This document shows, piece by piece, positions 24,620-32,222 of a stretch of 35,510 nucleotides of DNA (position 1 is the first letter of the stretch; the number at the start of each line of letters is the position of its first letter). The notes beneath the pieces were generated by a model. That model saw nothing but the letters and a program-made list of their open reading frames with translations, made no database searches and was not told the DNA's origin. The position numbers were made by a program, and so were the translations under genes. Location of the stretch: contig CALBTS010000288.1 in assembly GCA_937968035.1 (NCBI GenBank), positions 1-35,510 on the forward strand, given 5' to 3'. This stretch comes from an uncultured Methanomethylovorans sp. GTDB taxonomy: Archaea; Halobacteriota; Methanosarcinia; Methanosarcinales; Methanosarcinaceae.

Positions 24620-24630
24620 AATATAAATAT
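24620..24630 (+). promoter_or_regulatory. TATA box for Sec61 beta
   Basis: AATATAAATAT is a strong TATA box, centred about 31 nt before the ATG at 24656. Unlike many neighbours, this gene also has a Shine-Dalgarno sequence (AGGAG, 24646-24650). Confidence 0.5.
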
Positions 24631-24655
24631 AGCTTATTTACCATCAGGAGAAAAT

Positions 24656-24829
24656 ATGTCTAAGAAAAGTTCAAGTGGTAGCGGATTGATGTCATCAGCC
24701 GGGCTGATGCGTTATTATGAAGCAGACAAGAAAGCAATTCACATAGATCCAAAGGCAGTATTGGTTTTTGGTGCAGTAATAGGCTTTGCTGTCCTGATGC
24801 TCAATGCCATGTATGGCCTTTGGCCATGA
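24656..24829 (+). CDS. secG: Preprotein translocase subunit Sec61 beta
   Basis: A 57-residue tail-anchored protein, the small beta subunit of the archaeal SecYE-beta translocon. The N-terminus is polar with KKSSSGSGLMSSAGLMRYYE, the family signature before the membrane (LMRYYE and D/KA at the interface). One transmembrane helix follows (AVLVFGAVIGFAVLMLNAMYG, about 34-54). AGGAG (24646-24650) lies 5 nt before the ATG. It is convergent with SRP19, 43 nt away. The stop is TGA at 24827-24829. Confidence 0.93.
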   Translation: MSKKSSSGSGLMSSAGLMRYYEADKKAIHIDPKAVLVFGAVIGFAVLMLNAMYGLWP

Positions 24830-24872
24830 ATTCTTATTTTATTGTTTCTTTTTCAGATCGGTCTTTCCGCTA

Positions 24873-25163
24873 TTATGAGCGTATTTCTTTAATAGCCGCA
24901 GCTATTTTTCTTGAAAGCTGGGTTTTAGGAGCGGTATTATCGATGAGAACTCTGCCACTCTTTTCCCACCATGATCGGGGATAGGATCTATCTTTTTCAA
25001 CTTCAGGGTTCAGACCAAGCTTCAATGCTGCTTTTTCGATCTCAGCGAGGGTAGGCTCACCAACAGATGATTTTTTTGAAATAATACGCCCCTGACTTCT
25101 TGACCTGTTCTTATCTATATAGGCTGGCCATATGACCAGTTTGTTCCTATCGCGCATCAACAT
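24873..25163 (-). CDS. srp19: Signal recognition particle 19 kDa protein
   Basis: A 96-residue RNA-binding protein that binds 7S RNA and allows SRP54 to join the signal recognition particle. Family marks are LVIWPAYIDKNRSRSQGRIISK near the N-terminus, LGLNPEVEKDRSYPRSWWEKSGRVLI, and a basic tail (SRKIAAAIKEIRS). The length is typical for archaea. ATG 25163 has no Shine-Dalgarno sequence, and TTTTAAAT near 25188-25196 on the minus strand predicts a leaderless start there. ATG 25157 is the alternative. Confidence 0.95.
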   Translation of the reverse strand: MLMRDRNKLVIWPAYIDKNRSRSQGRIISKKSSVGEPTLAEIEKAALKLGLNPEVEKDRSYPRSWWEKSGRVLIDNTAPKTQLSRKIAAAIKEIRS

Positions 25164-25220
25164 GGGCTTTAGTTAATACTTCATCTGATTTAAAATTCCC
25201 TGATGATCTATTTTGATGAT

Positions 25221-25649
25221 TCACTCTTGCTTCTCAGAACTTACATCTTTCACGAAGTCAAGTGTTCCCAGGTCCTGCAGACTGCTGATGGGGGCATAAC
25301 ACACAATAATGGTGCCATCTGCAGAAACCGTGAGTATATCTATGCCAAGCCCTCTTAAGGTCTCGAGGTTGACGGGATCATTTTCAAGTGTACGGACCCG
25401 TAATCTCAGATCACCATCCCTTGTACTCAGAAGAGGATCCGAAGTATAATACAGGAAAGCAGCTGGCTCTCCCTGAGTTTCATATATATGGGCTGTCTTA
25501 TTAAGATACCAGCCCAGGACCGGATGGGCAAAATAAGTGTTCGGGTAGCCAGGATCAGTAAATACTGGAATTTCGTCCTCTTCTTTCTCGATACAACCGC
25601 AAAGATATATGGCTGCGATCAACAGCAATGATATCACAACTCTGGTCAT
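25221..25649 (-). CDS. Small lipoprotein of unknown function
   Basis: A 142-residue protein from ATG 25649 with a lipoprotein signal ending in LCGC (Cys19). The mature part is acidic at first (IEKEEDEIPVF), then a compact domain (YFAHPVLGWYLNKTAHIYETQGEPAAFLYYTSDP ... LRGLGIDILTVSADGTIIVCYAPISSLQDLGTLDFVKDV). No family is recognised. It is probably anchored on the outer face of the membrane. An in-frame ATG at 25673 would add eight residues ahead of the signal. TTAAATA near 25687 is the likely promoter. It stands alone, with its 5' end facing the next gene. Confidence 0.7.
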   Translation of the reverse strand: MTRVVISLLLIAAIYLCGCIEKEEDEIPVFTDPGYPNTYFAHPVLGWYLNKTAHIYETQGEPAAFLYYTSDPLLSTRDGDLRLRVRTLENDPVNLETLRGLGIDILTVSADGTIIVCYAPISSLQDLGTLDFVKDVSSEKQE

Positions 25650-25747
25650 AATATCTACATTATAAAATTCCATGTCCGTGTATTTAAGTATGTTCTTGGA
25701 CAGGTTGCAGCAAAATACATATAGTTGCTACTTAATGCAAGCTACAC

Positions 25748-26011
25748 ATGGAAAGAACTCAAAGGAGCTTGGATATTGACCCTGAGGTCAAAGCTTTCAT
25801 ACTGGAACATAAAGGAGACCTCAGGTTGTGCACCACATGCGGCGGGCCTGTGATAGTGCCAGTTGAGATGAAAGGTCCGAAGGATTCGGATATTGTCATG
25901 CAGATCGGACCCAATAAACTTTATATCTCAAAGGTACAGGCCCATTACCTGAGGCGCATCGAAAAGCACATGCTTGCTTATTACGAAAGGTATATGGAAA
26001 AGAAGAATTGA
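25748..26011 (+). CDS. Small conserved protein with a CxxC motif
   Basis: The 87-residue protein reads as a short helical start (ERTQRSLDIDPEVKAFILEHKGDL), a CTTC knuckle (Cys28, Cys31) with GGPVIVPVEMKGPKDSDI, then a strand and a basic helix (YISKVQAHYLRRIEKHMLAYYERYMEKK). Only one CxxC pair is present, so it could hold half a metal site and dimerise, or be redox active. I do not recognise the family. A TATA-like AAATACATATAG near 25714 predicts a leaderless start. The stop is 5 nt from that of the convergent DUF5806 gene. Confidence 0.75.
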   Translation: MERTQRSLDIDPEVKAFILEHKGDLRLCTTCGGPVIVPVEMKGPKDSDIVMQIGPNKLYISKVQAHYLRRIEKHMLAYYERYMEKKN

Positions 26012-26033
26012 ACTTTTTAGTAATAATCTTCTT
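26000..26033. terminator. Hairpin at the convergent gene ends
   Basis: AAGAAGA (26000-26006) and TCTTCTT (26027-26033) form a 7-bp stem that spans both stop codons of the two convergent genes, with CTTTTTAG in the loop. A weak candidate for a shared stop of transcription. Confidence 0.3.
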
Positions 26034-26484
26034 CCATTGATTCATTGATCCTTCTGAGCACGTCTGCCACAAGCATCTGCACTTCGGTCGCATGCTCTGC
26101 CGGGATCTCGCCACCTTCAGTTTCAATGAGCTTCTTCATGTCCTGTACCATCTTATGTATCATGCCTATCATTTCTTCCTGCGTGATGAGACCTGCATAA
26201 TAGGCATAAAAAAAAGTGGTTCCACTGCGCTGAACTTTTTTCTTGAACGATGCTCTTGCATTTGAAACTTCCTGACGTGTGTACTCCTCGTCCATAAAGG
26301 GGACAAGTTCCTTAAGATTAGAGCCTATCCATGTCATCTCGGAACGGTTAGATGCATCTTTAAAGTCTGCACAGAGGTGAGCTATCACCCATTCTCTTGC
26401 AGTGAGATGTGTTGTCTTTTTCAGGAACCGTGTGACATCAAGGTATTTTTTGCTATCCATTTTCCTGAACTTCTGATACTTCAT
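26017..26484 (-). CDS. DUF5806-like archaeal protein
   Basis: A 155-residue soluble protein: FRKMDSKKYLDVTRFLKKTTHLTAREWVIAHLCADFKD, then WIGSNLKELVPFMDEEYTRQEVSNARASFKKKV and GTTFFYAYYAGLITQEEM. I recall this pattern from the DUF5806 family shared by haloarchaea and methanogens; no function is known. It is helical and charged, with no membrane segment. AGGTGA lies upstream of the ATG. It is convergent with the CxxC protein and divergent from the universal stress protein gene, about 90 nt away. Confidence 0.75.
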   Translation of the reverse strand: MKYQKFRKMDSKKYLDVTRFLKKTTHLTAREWVIAHLCADFKDASNRSEMTWIGSNLKELVPFMDEEYTRQEVSNARASFKKKVQRSGTTFFYAYYAGLITQEEMIGMIHKMVQDMKKLIETEGGEIPAEHATEVQMLVADVLRRINESMEEDYY

Positions 26485-26576
26485 AGTATTTCACCTGAAA
26501 GTTCAAATATGTATTGCAGCCAATGTATTACAATACCAATTCAAAGCACTTTAATATATTTAACTCTAATGAAGGT

Positions 26577-27029
26577 ATGATGAAGATCTTACTACCCACT
26601 GATGGCTCGATATATTCAGAAAATGCTGCACGGGTCACCAAAAAGATAGCAAATGAGGAGACGGAGTTCATAGTCCTTCATGTACTTGCAGATAAGGGTA
26701 TGGGCATGAAATCATGGCAGAAAGAGGGAGCTGACATTATTTTATCAACTATCGAAAATATACTGGTCGAGATAGGGTTTGACAGTTCCAGAATAAAGAA
26801 AGTCGTGGAAGAAGGGAATGCGCCTGCACAAATAGTCAATGTTGCAAATCGCTATGAGGTTGATCTGATCGTCATGGGGAACCAGGGTAAAAATGGTTTA
26901 AAGAAAATAATGGGCTCTGTAACTGCCAGGGTACTGGAACTTTCAGAAAGGCTGATATTGGTGGTACCACCTAACTACACGCTTCCCCGGATCGAGAAAA
27001 GCTCAGTCCTTGCCCAGACACTGCATTAA
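26577..27029 (+). CDS. Universal stress protein (UspA family)
   Basis: A 150-residue single-domain Usp. The first strand is MMKILLPTDGSIYSENA with the ATP-contacting aspartate, then FIVLHVLAD, and near the end VDLIVMGNQGKNGLKKIMGSVTARVLE. The nucleotide motif here is GNQG-x8-GS, one residue shorter than the usual G-x2-G-x9-G(S/T), so ATP binding is likely but not certain. Two ATGs (26577 and 26580) lie in tandem; AATATATTTA near 26552-26561 predicts a leaderless start at or near them. The 3' end overlaps the convergent isomerase gene by 27 bp. Confidence 0.88.
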   Translation: MMKILLPTDGSIYSENAARVTKKIANEETEFIVLHVLADKGMGMKSWQKEGADIILSTIENILVEIGFDSSRIKKVVEEGNAPAQIVNVANRYEVDLIVMGNQGKNGLKKIMGSVTARVLELSERLILVVPPNYTLPRIEKSSVLAQTLH

Positions 27030-27815
27030 AGTAGCTTTACCTGAACGCACATCCGGCATGGAGAACACTTCAAGATTGTAGATACCTCTATAATTATGGA
27101 TCTCTTTTAATACAGTATAGTCTACATTGCCTCTGCCAGGAGCAAGGTGCTCGTCCCCGTCATAAGTACTGGTCCACTTACCCCCATTGTCATGCATATG
27201 CATGTGTATCACATGGGATGAGACAGTTCTGACAAATGTCCTCAATTTGCCTGGGTCTCCCCCGCAGGTAAGGTTTGCGTGTCCGATATCCAGCGTGATC
27301 TTCAGATTATCCGAGTTCACAGCTTCCACAGCAGCCACAAGTTCTTCCGCGAGGCAGCAAAGGTTCGTAGGATCTGTACCTTCCTTATTTTCAAGCCCCA
27401 GCATCACTCCGAGGTCAGCTGCCTGTACTGCAAGTTGCTTGAGGTTAGATACCATGTTCTCGAAGGAAGCTTCACGGCCATCATGGATCCTGCCGGGGTG
27501 CAGGACAACAGCTCTTGAGCCCAGGCTGGCTGCAAGCTCGATCGATTCACTCATGAGCCTGAAATCCTCTGTATCCATATCGGAAGTGTCTACACGCAGT
27601 TCTTTTGGATATGTGGGGGATTCAGCAGAGTAAGGAGCGTGTATGGAGGTCATGAGATCCAAAGTTGAGAGCTCATCGAGAATTGTTGTCAGTACACCAC
27701 GGTCCAGCCTTCGGCCATTATACACATGCAGCTTAGGGATGTATAGTTCCACGGATCTCACTTCATGTGACAGCTCAGAGAGGGAACCTGCAAAAGAAGA
27801 TGCTCCGATTATCAT
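27003..27815 (-). CDS. Sugar phosphate isomerase/epimerase family TIM-barrel protein
   Basis: A 270-residue xylose isomerase-like TIM barrel (AP endonuclease 2 family). Metal ligands seem to be present: His in SIHAPYS, His in VVLHPGRIHDG, Glu in LGLENKEG, Asp-x-Gly-His in LDIGHANL, His pair in VIHMHMHDNGG, and Glu near NLEVFS. The DGDEHLAPGRGNVDY segment is typical of this family. The substrate is unknown. The minus-strand TATA ATATATATAC near 27881-27890 implies a leader of about 45 nt. The end overlaps the Usp gene by 27 bp tail to tail. Confidence 0.85.
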   Translation of the reverse strand: MIIGASSFAGSLSELSHEVRSVELYIPKLHVYNGRRLDRGVLTTILDELSTLDLMTSIHAPYSAESPTYPKELRVDTSDMDTEDFRLMSESIELAASLGSRAVVLHPGRIHDGREASFENMVSNLKQLAVQAADLGVMLGLENKEGTDPTNLCCLAEELVAAVEAVNSDNLKITLDIGHANLTCGGDPGKLRTFVRTVSSHVIHMHMHDNGGKWTSTYDGDEHLAPGRGNVDYTVLKEIHNYRGIYNLEVFSMPDVRSGKATLMQCLGKD

Positions 27816-27976
27816 ATACTATCAGGAAACAGCTTCACAATAAGAGATTTGTGGTCGCTATGAGGCTGGACTTGAGGTTTGAGTATATATATGTAGGCCA
27901 AGTGCAGTTTTAAATTCTATATTTTTAAATTTTTAAAACTCTAAAAGGTTCAGGCGAAAGCTCATAGTATTATTTA

Positions 27977-27994
27977 AACTCTACTGTAAGAGTT
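27977..27994. repeat. Hairpin-forming repeat upstream of the mtr promoter
   Basis: AACTCT (27977-27982) and AGAGTT (27989-27994) form a perfect 6-bp inverted repeat with a 6-nt loop, just after a second TATA-like TATTTAAAC (27971-27979). It could be an operator, or a leader hairpin if an upstream promoter is used. The rest of 27890-28066 is AT-rich with an 11-base A-run (28020-28030) and no recognisable gene. Confidence 0.3.
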
Positions 27995-28066
27995 GATGTT
28001 CCTACGATAGTAAAAATTATAAAAAAAAAAATATGAAAATATGCCTATGCAATGCGGGTTTTTCTT

Positions 28067-28081
28067 CGAAAGGTTTATAAC
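28067..28081 (+). promoter_or_regulatory. Main promoter of the mtr operon
   Basis: CGAAAGG followed by TTTATAAC is a good match to a BRE plus TATA box. It predicts transcription start near 28102 and a leader of about 113 nt before the mtrE ATG at 28215. The leader contains overlapping hairpins (28107-28164). TAGGAGG (28201-28207) is the ribosome binding site. Confidence 0.6.
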
Positions 28082-28106
28082 GACACAGTATATTCAATTT
28101 CAGCGA

Positions 28107-28164
28107 ATGGTAATATACTACCATCATTAATGCCACTTTACTATGATGGACTAATATTATCCAT
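28107..28164 (+). promoter_or_regulatory. Leader with three overlapping hairpins before mtrE
   Basis: Hairpin A pairs ATGGTA (28107-28112) with TACCAT (28119-28124). Hairpin B pairs CCATCAT (28121-28127) with ATGATGG (28143-28149). Hairpin C pairs ATGGA (28146-28150) with TCCAT (28160-28164). B shares bases with both A and C, so A plus C excludes B. The stems are short (5-7 bp). The layout looks like a switchable leader, but it is a prediction only. Confidence 0.4.
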
Positions 28165-28214
28165 ATAATAGAATTAATTCACAATCAGAAGACAAATATG
28201 TAGGAGGAAAATAT

Positions 28215-29120
28215 ATGGACCCGCTCATAGGTATGGGCGCGTTAGCACTTATGGGTGCTGCTGCCACAATAGCAGGTGCATCGGAAGACCTGGAATCAGA
28301 TATCGGATCCCAGAGTAACCCGAACTCACAAGTGCAACTTGCCCCCCAGATGTCGTATCCACACAGGATCTATAACAAAGCCATTTCTGGAGAACCACCA
28401 TCGAACGCGCTCATGTGTACCATTGGTGGAACTGTAGCTTATGTTATGTTGAACTTCAATGTTTCCGTAGTGCTTGCACTGACCATCGGATCACTGGTCG
28501 CAGCCATGGTACACGGAACATACGCAACAACTTCATACATGGGCAGATGTTCAAGTCAGAAACGATTCAAACAGATGGTCTATCTTGATGTGCTTCGGTC
28601 GCACACTCCCCCGATAATGGGATATTCGTTCATAACAACATTCACTATTCTTGTAGTATCTTATATAATGGTAACTGTTTTTGCTCATCCTTTCCCGCTT
28701 CCGCTACTGGCGTTCATATGGGGTATCACCGTTGGTGCTATCGGCTCATCCACAGGTGATGTGCACTATGGCGCAGAACGTGAGTTCCAGGATGTGGAAT
28801 TCGGTTCCGGCCTAAACACCGCAAACTCCGGTAAGATCGTAAGGAAGGCAGAGTCCGGACTTAGGAGCAGCATGGACAACTCCTGGTTCTGTGCCAAGTT
28901 CGGCGGACCTGTGACAGGTATCGCCTTTGGTATGACCGTCTTCCTTAGTGGATGGATCACTACTGTTTTCGATCCTACAAAAGGTCCTGCAGCCGGATGG
29001 GAATCTGTTCTCGCAGGAGTGCTCATGGTGCTTATTATGATCATATATAACAGGAAGATCGAAGTCCAGGCAAGGAAAGCATTCGGTCCGTACAAAGAAG
29101 ATAAAGAGGAAGCAGCATGA
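28215..29120 (+). CDS. mtrE: Methyl-H4MPT:coenzyme M methyltransferase subunit E
   Basis: A 301-residue integral membrane subunit of the Mtr complex, which moves the methyl group from methyl-tetrahydro(sarcina)pterin to coenzyme M and pumps sodium out. About six membrane segments are visible: near the N-terminus ([16 protein letters not shown]), 75-110, 135-185 and 240-285. The soluble loop [35 protein letters not shown] is a family signature. TAGGAGG lies 7 nt before the ATG. It is first in the operon, and its stop overlaps the mtrD ATG (ATGA). MtrC, MtrD and MtrE form the sodium-translocating membrane core. Confidence 0.96.
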   Translation: MDPLIGMGALALMGAAATIAGASEDLESDIGSQSNPNSQVQLAPQMSYPHRIYNKAISGEPPSNALMCTIGGTVAYVMLNFNVSVVLALTIGSLVAAMVHGTYATTSYMGRCSSQKRFKQMVYLDVLRSHTPPIMGYSFITTFTILVVSYIMVTVFAHPFPLPLLAFIWGITVGAIGSSTGDVHYGAEREFQDVEFGSGLNTANSGKIVRKAESGLRSSMDNSWFCAKFGGPVTGIAFGMTVFLSGWITTVFDPTKGPAAGWESVLAGVLMVLIMIIYNRKIEVQARKAFGPYKEDKEEAA

Positions 29121-29869
29121 TCGACATAGCAGGATTAATTGCAGAGAACATAATGTATGTGTTGCTTATCACCCTCGGTGGAGTCCTTGTATCTGTTAGC
29201 GTGCACTTTGTGCCTGTGGGCGGTGCACCAGCAGCAATGGCCCAGGCAACTGGTATCGGAACAGGTACTGTGCAACTGGCTGCAGGAGCAGGTCTTACCG
29301 GCCTGGTAACAGCAGGCGCGATGATGGGCGTTACTGACAATATTGGACTGGTGCTGGCCTCAGGTGGTGTGGGTGGTATGATCATGATATCAGTCACTAT
29401 GCTGGTAGGTCAATGGGTCTACTTCTATGGTGTAGGCTGCCCCGCTGCATCAGCAAAGGTAAAATACGACCCCATAACCAAGGACAGGCAGGACCTTTAC
29501 ATATCCCAGGGTACTGAAGGCCATGCGATCCCAACCGTTTCTTTCGTAAGCGGTGTTATCGGAGCAGGGCTCGGTGGACTGGGCGGAGGTCTTGTTTATT
29601 ATGCACTGCTGAAGATCGGGGAAGTTGCTGCGGGATTGACAGTTAAGGATATCATGAGCACGACTGGCCATGAACTGGTAGGACTTGCCAGTATTTTCGC
29701 AGTGGGCATATTCTTCATGAACGCAGTTATCCCATCATACAACATTGGCGGAACCATCGAAGGTTTCCATGACCCGAAGTTCAAGAGATGGCCAAGGGCT
29801 GCGATCACCTCACTTGTGGTTACCTTCCTTTGTGCTATCCTGGCAGTTGTCACCTTAGGAGGTATGTAA
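29117..29869 (+). CDS. mtrD: Methyl-H4MPT:coenzyme M methyltransferase subunit D
   Basis: A 250-residue membrane subunit with about six helices, rich in glycine and alanine. Family marks are [23 protein letters not shown] near the N-terminus, [21 protein letters not shown], and [22 protein letters not shown] near the end. It overlaps mtrE by four bases and ends one base before mtrC. It is one of the three core sodium-path subunits. Confidence 0.96.
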   Translation: MIDIAGLIAENIMYVLLITLGGVLVSVSVHFVPVGGAPAAMAQATGIGTGTVQLAAGAGLTGLVTAGAMMGVTDNIGLVLASGGVGGMIMISVTMLVGQWVYFYGVGCPAASAKVKYDPITKDRQDLYISQGTEGHAIPTVSFVSGVIGAGLGGLGGGLVYYALLKIGEVAAGLTVKDIMSTTGHELVGLASIFAVGIFFMNAVIPSYNIGGTIEGFHDPKFKRWPRAAITSLVVTFLCAILAVVTLGGM

Positions 29870-29870
29870 G

Positions 29871-30698
29871 ATGTCAGCCGGAGGAAGCGGGGAAGCTCAT
29901 GCAGCTATCCCACAGAATCAGCTAATAGCTTTTGGTATAATCGGAGGCCTTGTAGGAATATATGCAGCATTTTTCCTGGCCAATATAGCCGGAGGCGTAT
30001 TCTCCTTCATGGGCGCTCTGGGTGCTATATGCGCTACTATATGGGGTGCTGCGGCAGTAAGAAGAGTGGCAAGCTATGGTCTTGGTACCGGTGTACCTTC
30101 CATAGGAATGCTGGCACTGGGTATGGGTGTCGTTGCAGCCATGTTCGGACTTGCAGTAGCTGAAGGCTTTGACCTTGCGATAGCAGGCCCAGTGATAGCT
30201 GTTGTAGTGGCAGCAATAATTGGTTTCTTGATAGGTATATTTGCTAACAAGGTCCTGAAAATGAACATTCCCGTGATGGAGCAGTCCATGACAGAGATAG
30301 CCGCATCGGGGACGATACTGATCATTGGCCTTTCTGTTGCAATGACAGGCACATTCCTGTTCGACGTAGTACTTGAAGATGTCATTACCACAGGCTACAT
30401 CGCAGTGATCTTCATTGCAGGCGGTATGGCTCTTCTGCACCCGTTCAACGCAAATCTCGGCCCGGATGAAAAGCAGGACCGTACTCTTTACAATGCATTG
30501 GAGAAGGGTGCTATTGCAATGATCATAGCAGGCATAGTGGCATTGTCCGTACAGAATGCATCTGTTGGTATGGTTACCGTCCTTATAGGCATATTCCTAT
30601 GGTATTATGGATTCACAGGATTCTATGCACGGGTAAAGAGAGATGCCTTCAAAGTAGTTGGAACAGGACTGTTGCCATCTGAGGAGGAGTTAGAATGA
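29871..30698 (+). CDS. mtrC: Methyl-H4MPT:coenzyme M methyltransferase subunit C
   Basis: A 275-residue membrane subunit with seven or more hydrophobic segments (GIIGGLVGIYAAFFLANIAGG, GMLALGMGVVAAMFGLAV, and others). The cytosolic turn HPFNANLGPDEKQDRTLYNALEKGA is a family mark. The N-terminal AGGSGEAHAAIPQNQ is polar. Its last codons overlap the mtrB ATG by four bases (ATGA), which suggests translational coupling. Confidence 0.95.
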   Translation: MSAGGSGEAHAAIPQNQLIAFGIIGGLVGIYAAFFLANIAGGVFSFMGALGAICATIWGAAAVRRVASYGLGTGVPSIGMLALGMGVVAAMFGLAVAEGFDLAIAGPVIAVVVAAIIGFLIGIFANKVLKMNIPVMEQSMTEIAASGTILIIGLSVAMTGTFLFDVVLEDVITTGYIAVIFIAGGMALLHPFNANLGPDEKQDRTLYNALEKGAIAMIIAGIVALSVQNASVGMVTVLIGIFLWYYGFTGFYARVKRDAFKVVGTGLLPSEEELE

Positions 30699-31018
30699 GC
30701 ATGGTACATGTTGCACCTGAAGCGCACTTGGTGCTTGATCCATTGACCTCTTTACTGGCAGAGGAACGCCCTGACATTATCCAGTATTCAATGGACCCTA
30801 TACTGGCAAAGCTTGATGAGCTTGACATGATAGCAGATGATCTGGTGAACTCCCTTGCACCTGACAGACCACTTATGAACGCATTCCACGGCCGTGAGAA
30901 TACATCCTACATTGCTGGCATATACGGAAATTCGTTCTATGGAATAGTCGTAGGTCTTGGAGTGGCAGGTCTGCTGCTGATAGTAATGTATGTGCTAAGA
31001 ACTATGGGAGTGATGTGA
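30695..31018 (+). CDS. mtrB: Methyl-H4MPT:coenzyme M methyltransferase subunit B
   Basis: A 107-residue single-pass subunit. The N-terminal two thirds is soluble (MVHVAPEAHLVLDPLTSLLAEERPDIIQYSMDPI and a helical segment). The membrane helix is near the end (GNSFYGIVVGLGVAGLLLIVMYVLRTMG, about 80-105). It overlaps mtrC by four bases and ends one base before the mtrA ATG. Confidence 0.95.
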   Translation: MSMVHVAPEAHLVLDPLTSLLAEERPDIIQYSMDPILAKLDELDMIADDLVNSLAPDRPLMNAFHGRENTSYIAGIYGNSFYGIVVGLGVAGLLLIVMYVLRTMGVM

Positions 31019-31019
31019 G

Positions 31020-31745
31020 ATGGCAGATAAAAGAGAACCGGCACCACAGTGGCCTGTACTTAAAGGTGAATATGAAGTCGGAGATGTAAAGAACTGTGTT
31101 GCGGTCATCACCCTGGGTTCACACCTGCCGGGCGACCCAATGCTTGCTGCAGGAGCCTGTATCACTGGTCCCTGTAAGACGGAGAACCTGGGTATTGAGA
31201 AGGTAGTTGTACACATAATCTCCAACCCCAACATAAGATATCTCATTGTAACCGGTTCCGAGGTCAAAGGACACGTTACCGGGGATGCGATGCTGAAGAT
31301 GCACCAGAACGGTGTCAAGGACAACAGGATCGTTGGAGCAATAGGTGCTATTCCTTACATAGAGAACCTGACAGCAGAAGCGATAGAAAGGTTCCAGAAA
31401 CAGGTCGAAGCTATAAACTTCATAGGAACAGAAGATGTCAATGCAATAGTAGCGAAGATCAAAGAATACGCTGCAAAGGACCCGGGAGCCTATGATGCTG
31501 AGCCCATGCTCCTTCAGATCGGAGAAGCAGGCGGCGAAGAGAAGGAAGAGGCAGGCGGCCTGAAGCCAATGGCTGCAGAGCTGGCTACTGTAAGAAGCCG
31601 TATACTCAGTATCAACAAAGATATGATGAGTATCGGTAACCTCAACAAGTTCCATGCAGGTGTACATGCCGGTAAGGTCGAAGGTATAATGATCGGTATG
31701 GGTATTACGCTGACATTACTTGGTCTGCTGCTGGGAGGTAACTAA
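31020..31745 (+). CDS. mtrA: Methyl-H4MPT:coenzyme M methyltransferase subunit A (corrinoid carrier)
   Basis: A 241-residue subunit that carries the corrinoid cofactor and shuttles the methyl group between MtrH and coenzyme M. The N-terminal cobamide-binding domain (about 1-170) has His85 in [12 protein letters not shown], matching the axial cobalt ligand His84 of the Methanothermobacter protein. A linker rich in Glu/Gly ([13 protein letters not shown]) and helices follow, then a C-terminal membrane anchor ([18 protein letters not shown]). The length is normal. It lies one base after the mtrB stop. Confidence 0.96.
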   Translation: MADKREPAPQWPVLKGEYEVGDVKNCVAVITLGSHLPGDPMLAAGACITGPCKTENLGIEKVVVHIISNPNIRYLIVTGSEVKGHVTGDAMLKMHQNGVKDNRIVGAIGAIPYIENLTAEAIERFQKQVEAINFIGTEDVNAIVAKIKEYAAKDPGAYDAEPMLLQIGEAGGEEKEEAGGLKPMAAELATVRSRILSINKDMMSIGNLNKFHAGVHAGKVEGIMIGMGITLTLLGLLLGGN

Positions 31746-31746
31746 A

Positions 31747-31980
31747 ATGGCTGAACAGTTAGAATACGATAAAGGGGTTCCTATGGTGATCACACCTCAG
31801 ATGGGACCTATAGATAACGTTGTAGCAGACATAAGGGCCCGTGCACAGCTCATTGCAAGGAACCAGAAGCTTGATTCCGGAGTGAGCGCAGCAGGGATAG
31901 TTGGTTTTGCCGCTGGCTTTATATTTGCCATCCTTATGACAGTAGTTCTTCCATTGATCATCTGGCAGGTGATTTACTAA
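31747..31980 (+). CDS. mtrF: Methyl-H4MPT:coenzyme M methyltransferase subunit F
   Basis: A 77-residue small subunit related to the C-terminal part of MtrA. The N-terminus reads [24 protein letters not shown], then [18 protein letters not shown], and one membrane helix ([26 protein letters not shown]). ATG 31747 is one base after the mtrA stop and begins the family sequence; the frame is open further upstream but overlaps mtrA. The TAA stop shares its last base with the mtrG ATG. Confidence 0.94.
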   Translation: MAEQLEYDKGVPMVITPQMGPIDNVVADIRARAQLIARNQKLDSGVSAAGIVGFAAGFIFAILMTVVLPLIIWQVIY

Positions 31981-32210
31981 TGACCGACAGAAGCGATAGA
32001 ATACCAAGCGTTGTCACAGATCCTGCGGATTTTGCTGAAGTGCTGGCGAGGCTTAACAAGATAGACGAGAAAATAGAGTTCGTCCACAGTGAAGTTGCAC
32101 AGAGGATAGGAAAGAAAGTTGGAAGGGACATTGGAATACTGTATGGAGCCGTTGCTGGAATACTAATATTCCTTGTTTACCTGTCAATAAAACCGTGGTT
32201 ATTTGGATAA
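31980..32210 (+). CDS. mtrG: Methyl-H4MPT:coenzyme M methyltransferase subunit G
   Basis: A 76-residue small subunit: a polar N-terminus (RIPSVVTDPADFAEVLARLNKIDEKIEFVHSEVAQRIGKKVGRDIG) forming a helix, and one membrane helix (ILYGAVAGILIFLVYLSI, about 51-68). It overlaps mtrF by one base (TAATG) and is followed by mtrH after 12 nt. Confidence 0.94.
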   Translation: MTDRSDRIPSVVTDPADFAEVLARLNKIDEKIEFVHSEVAQRIGKKVGRDIGILYGAVAGILIFLVYLSIKPWLFG

Positions 32211-32222
32211 AGAGGTGTACAA

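Noticed and set aside
28020..28030. An 11-base A-run upstream of mtr
   Set aside because: It could bend DNA or be a T-tract terminator for minus-strand transcription, but no gene points that way here; treated as AT-rich spacer.
29922..30440. A 172-residue minus-strand frame inside mtrC
   Set aside because: Rich in Cys, His and Tyr, as expected from reading a membrane gene backwards; mtrC is clear on the plus strand.
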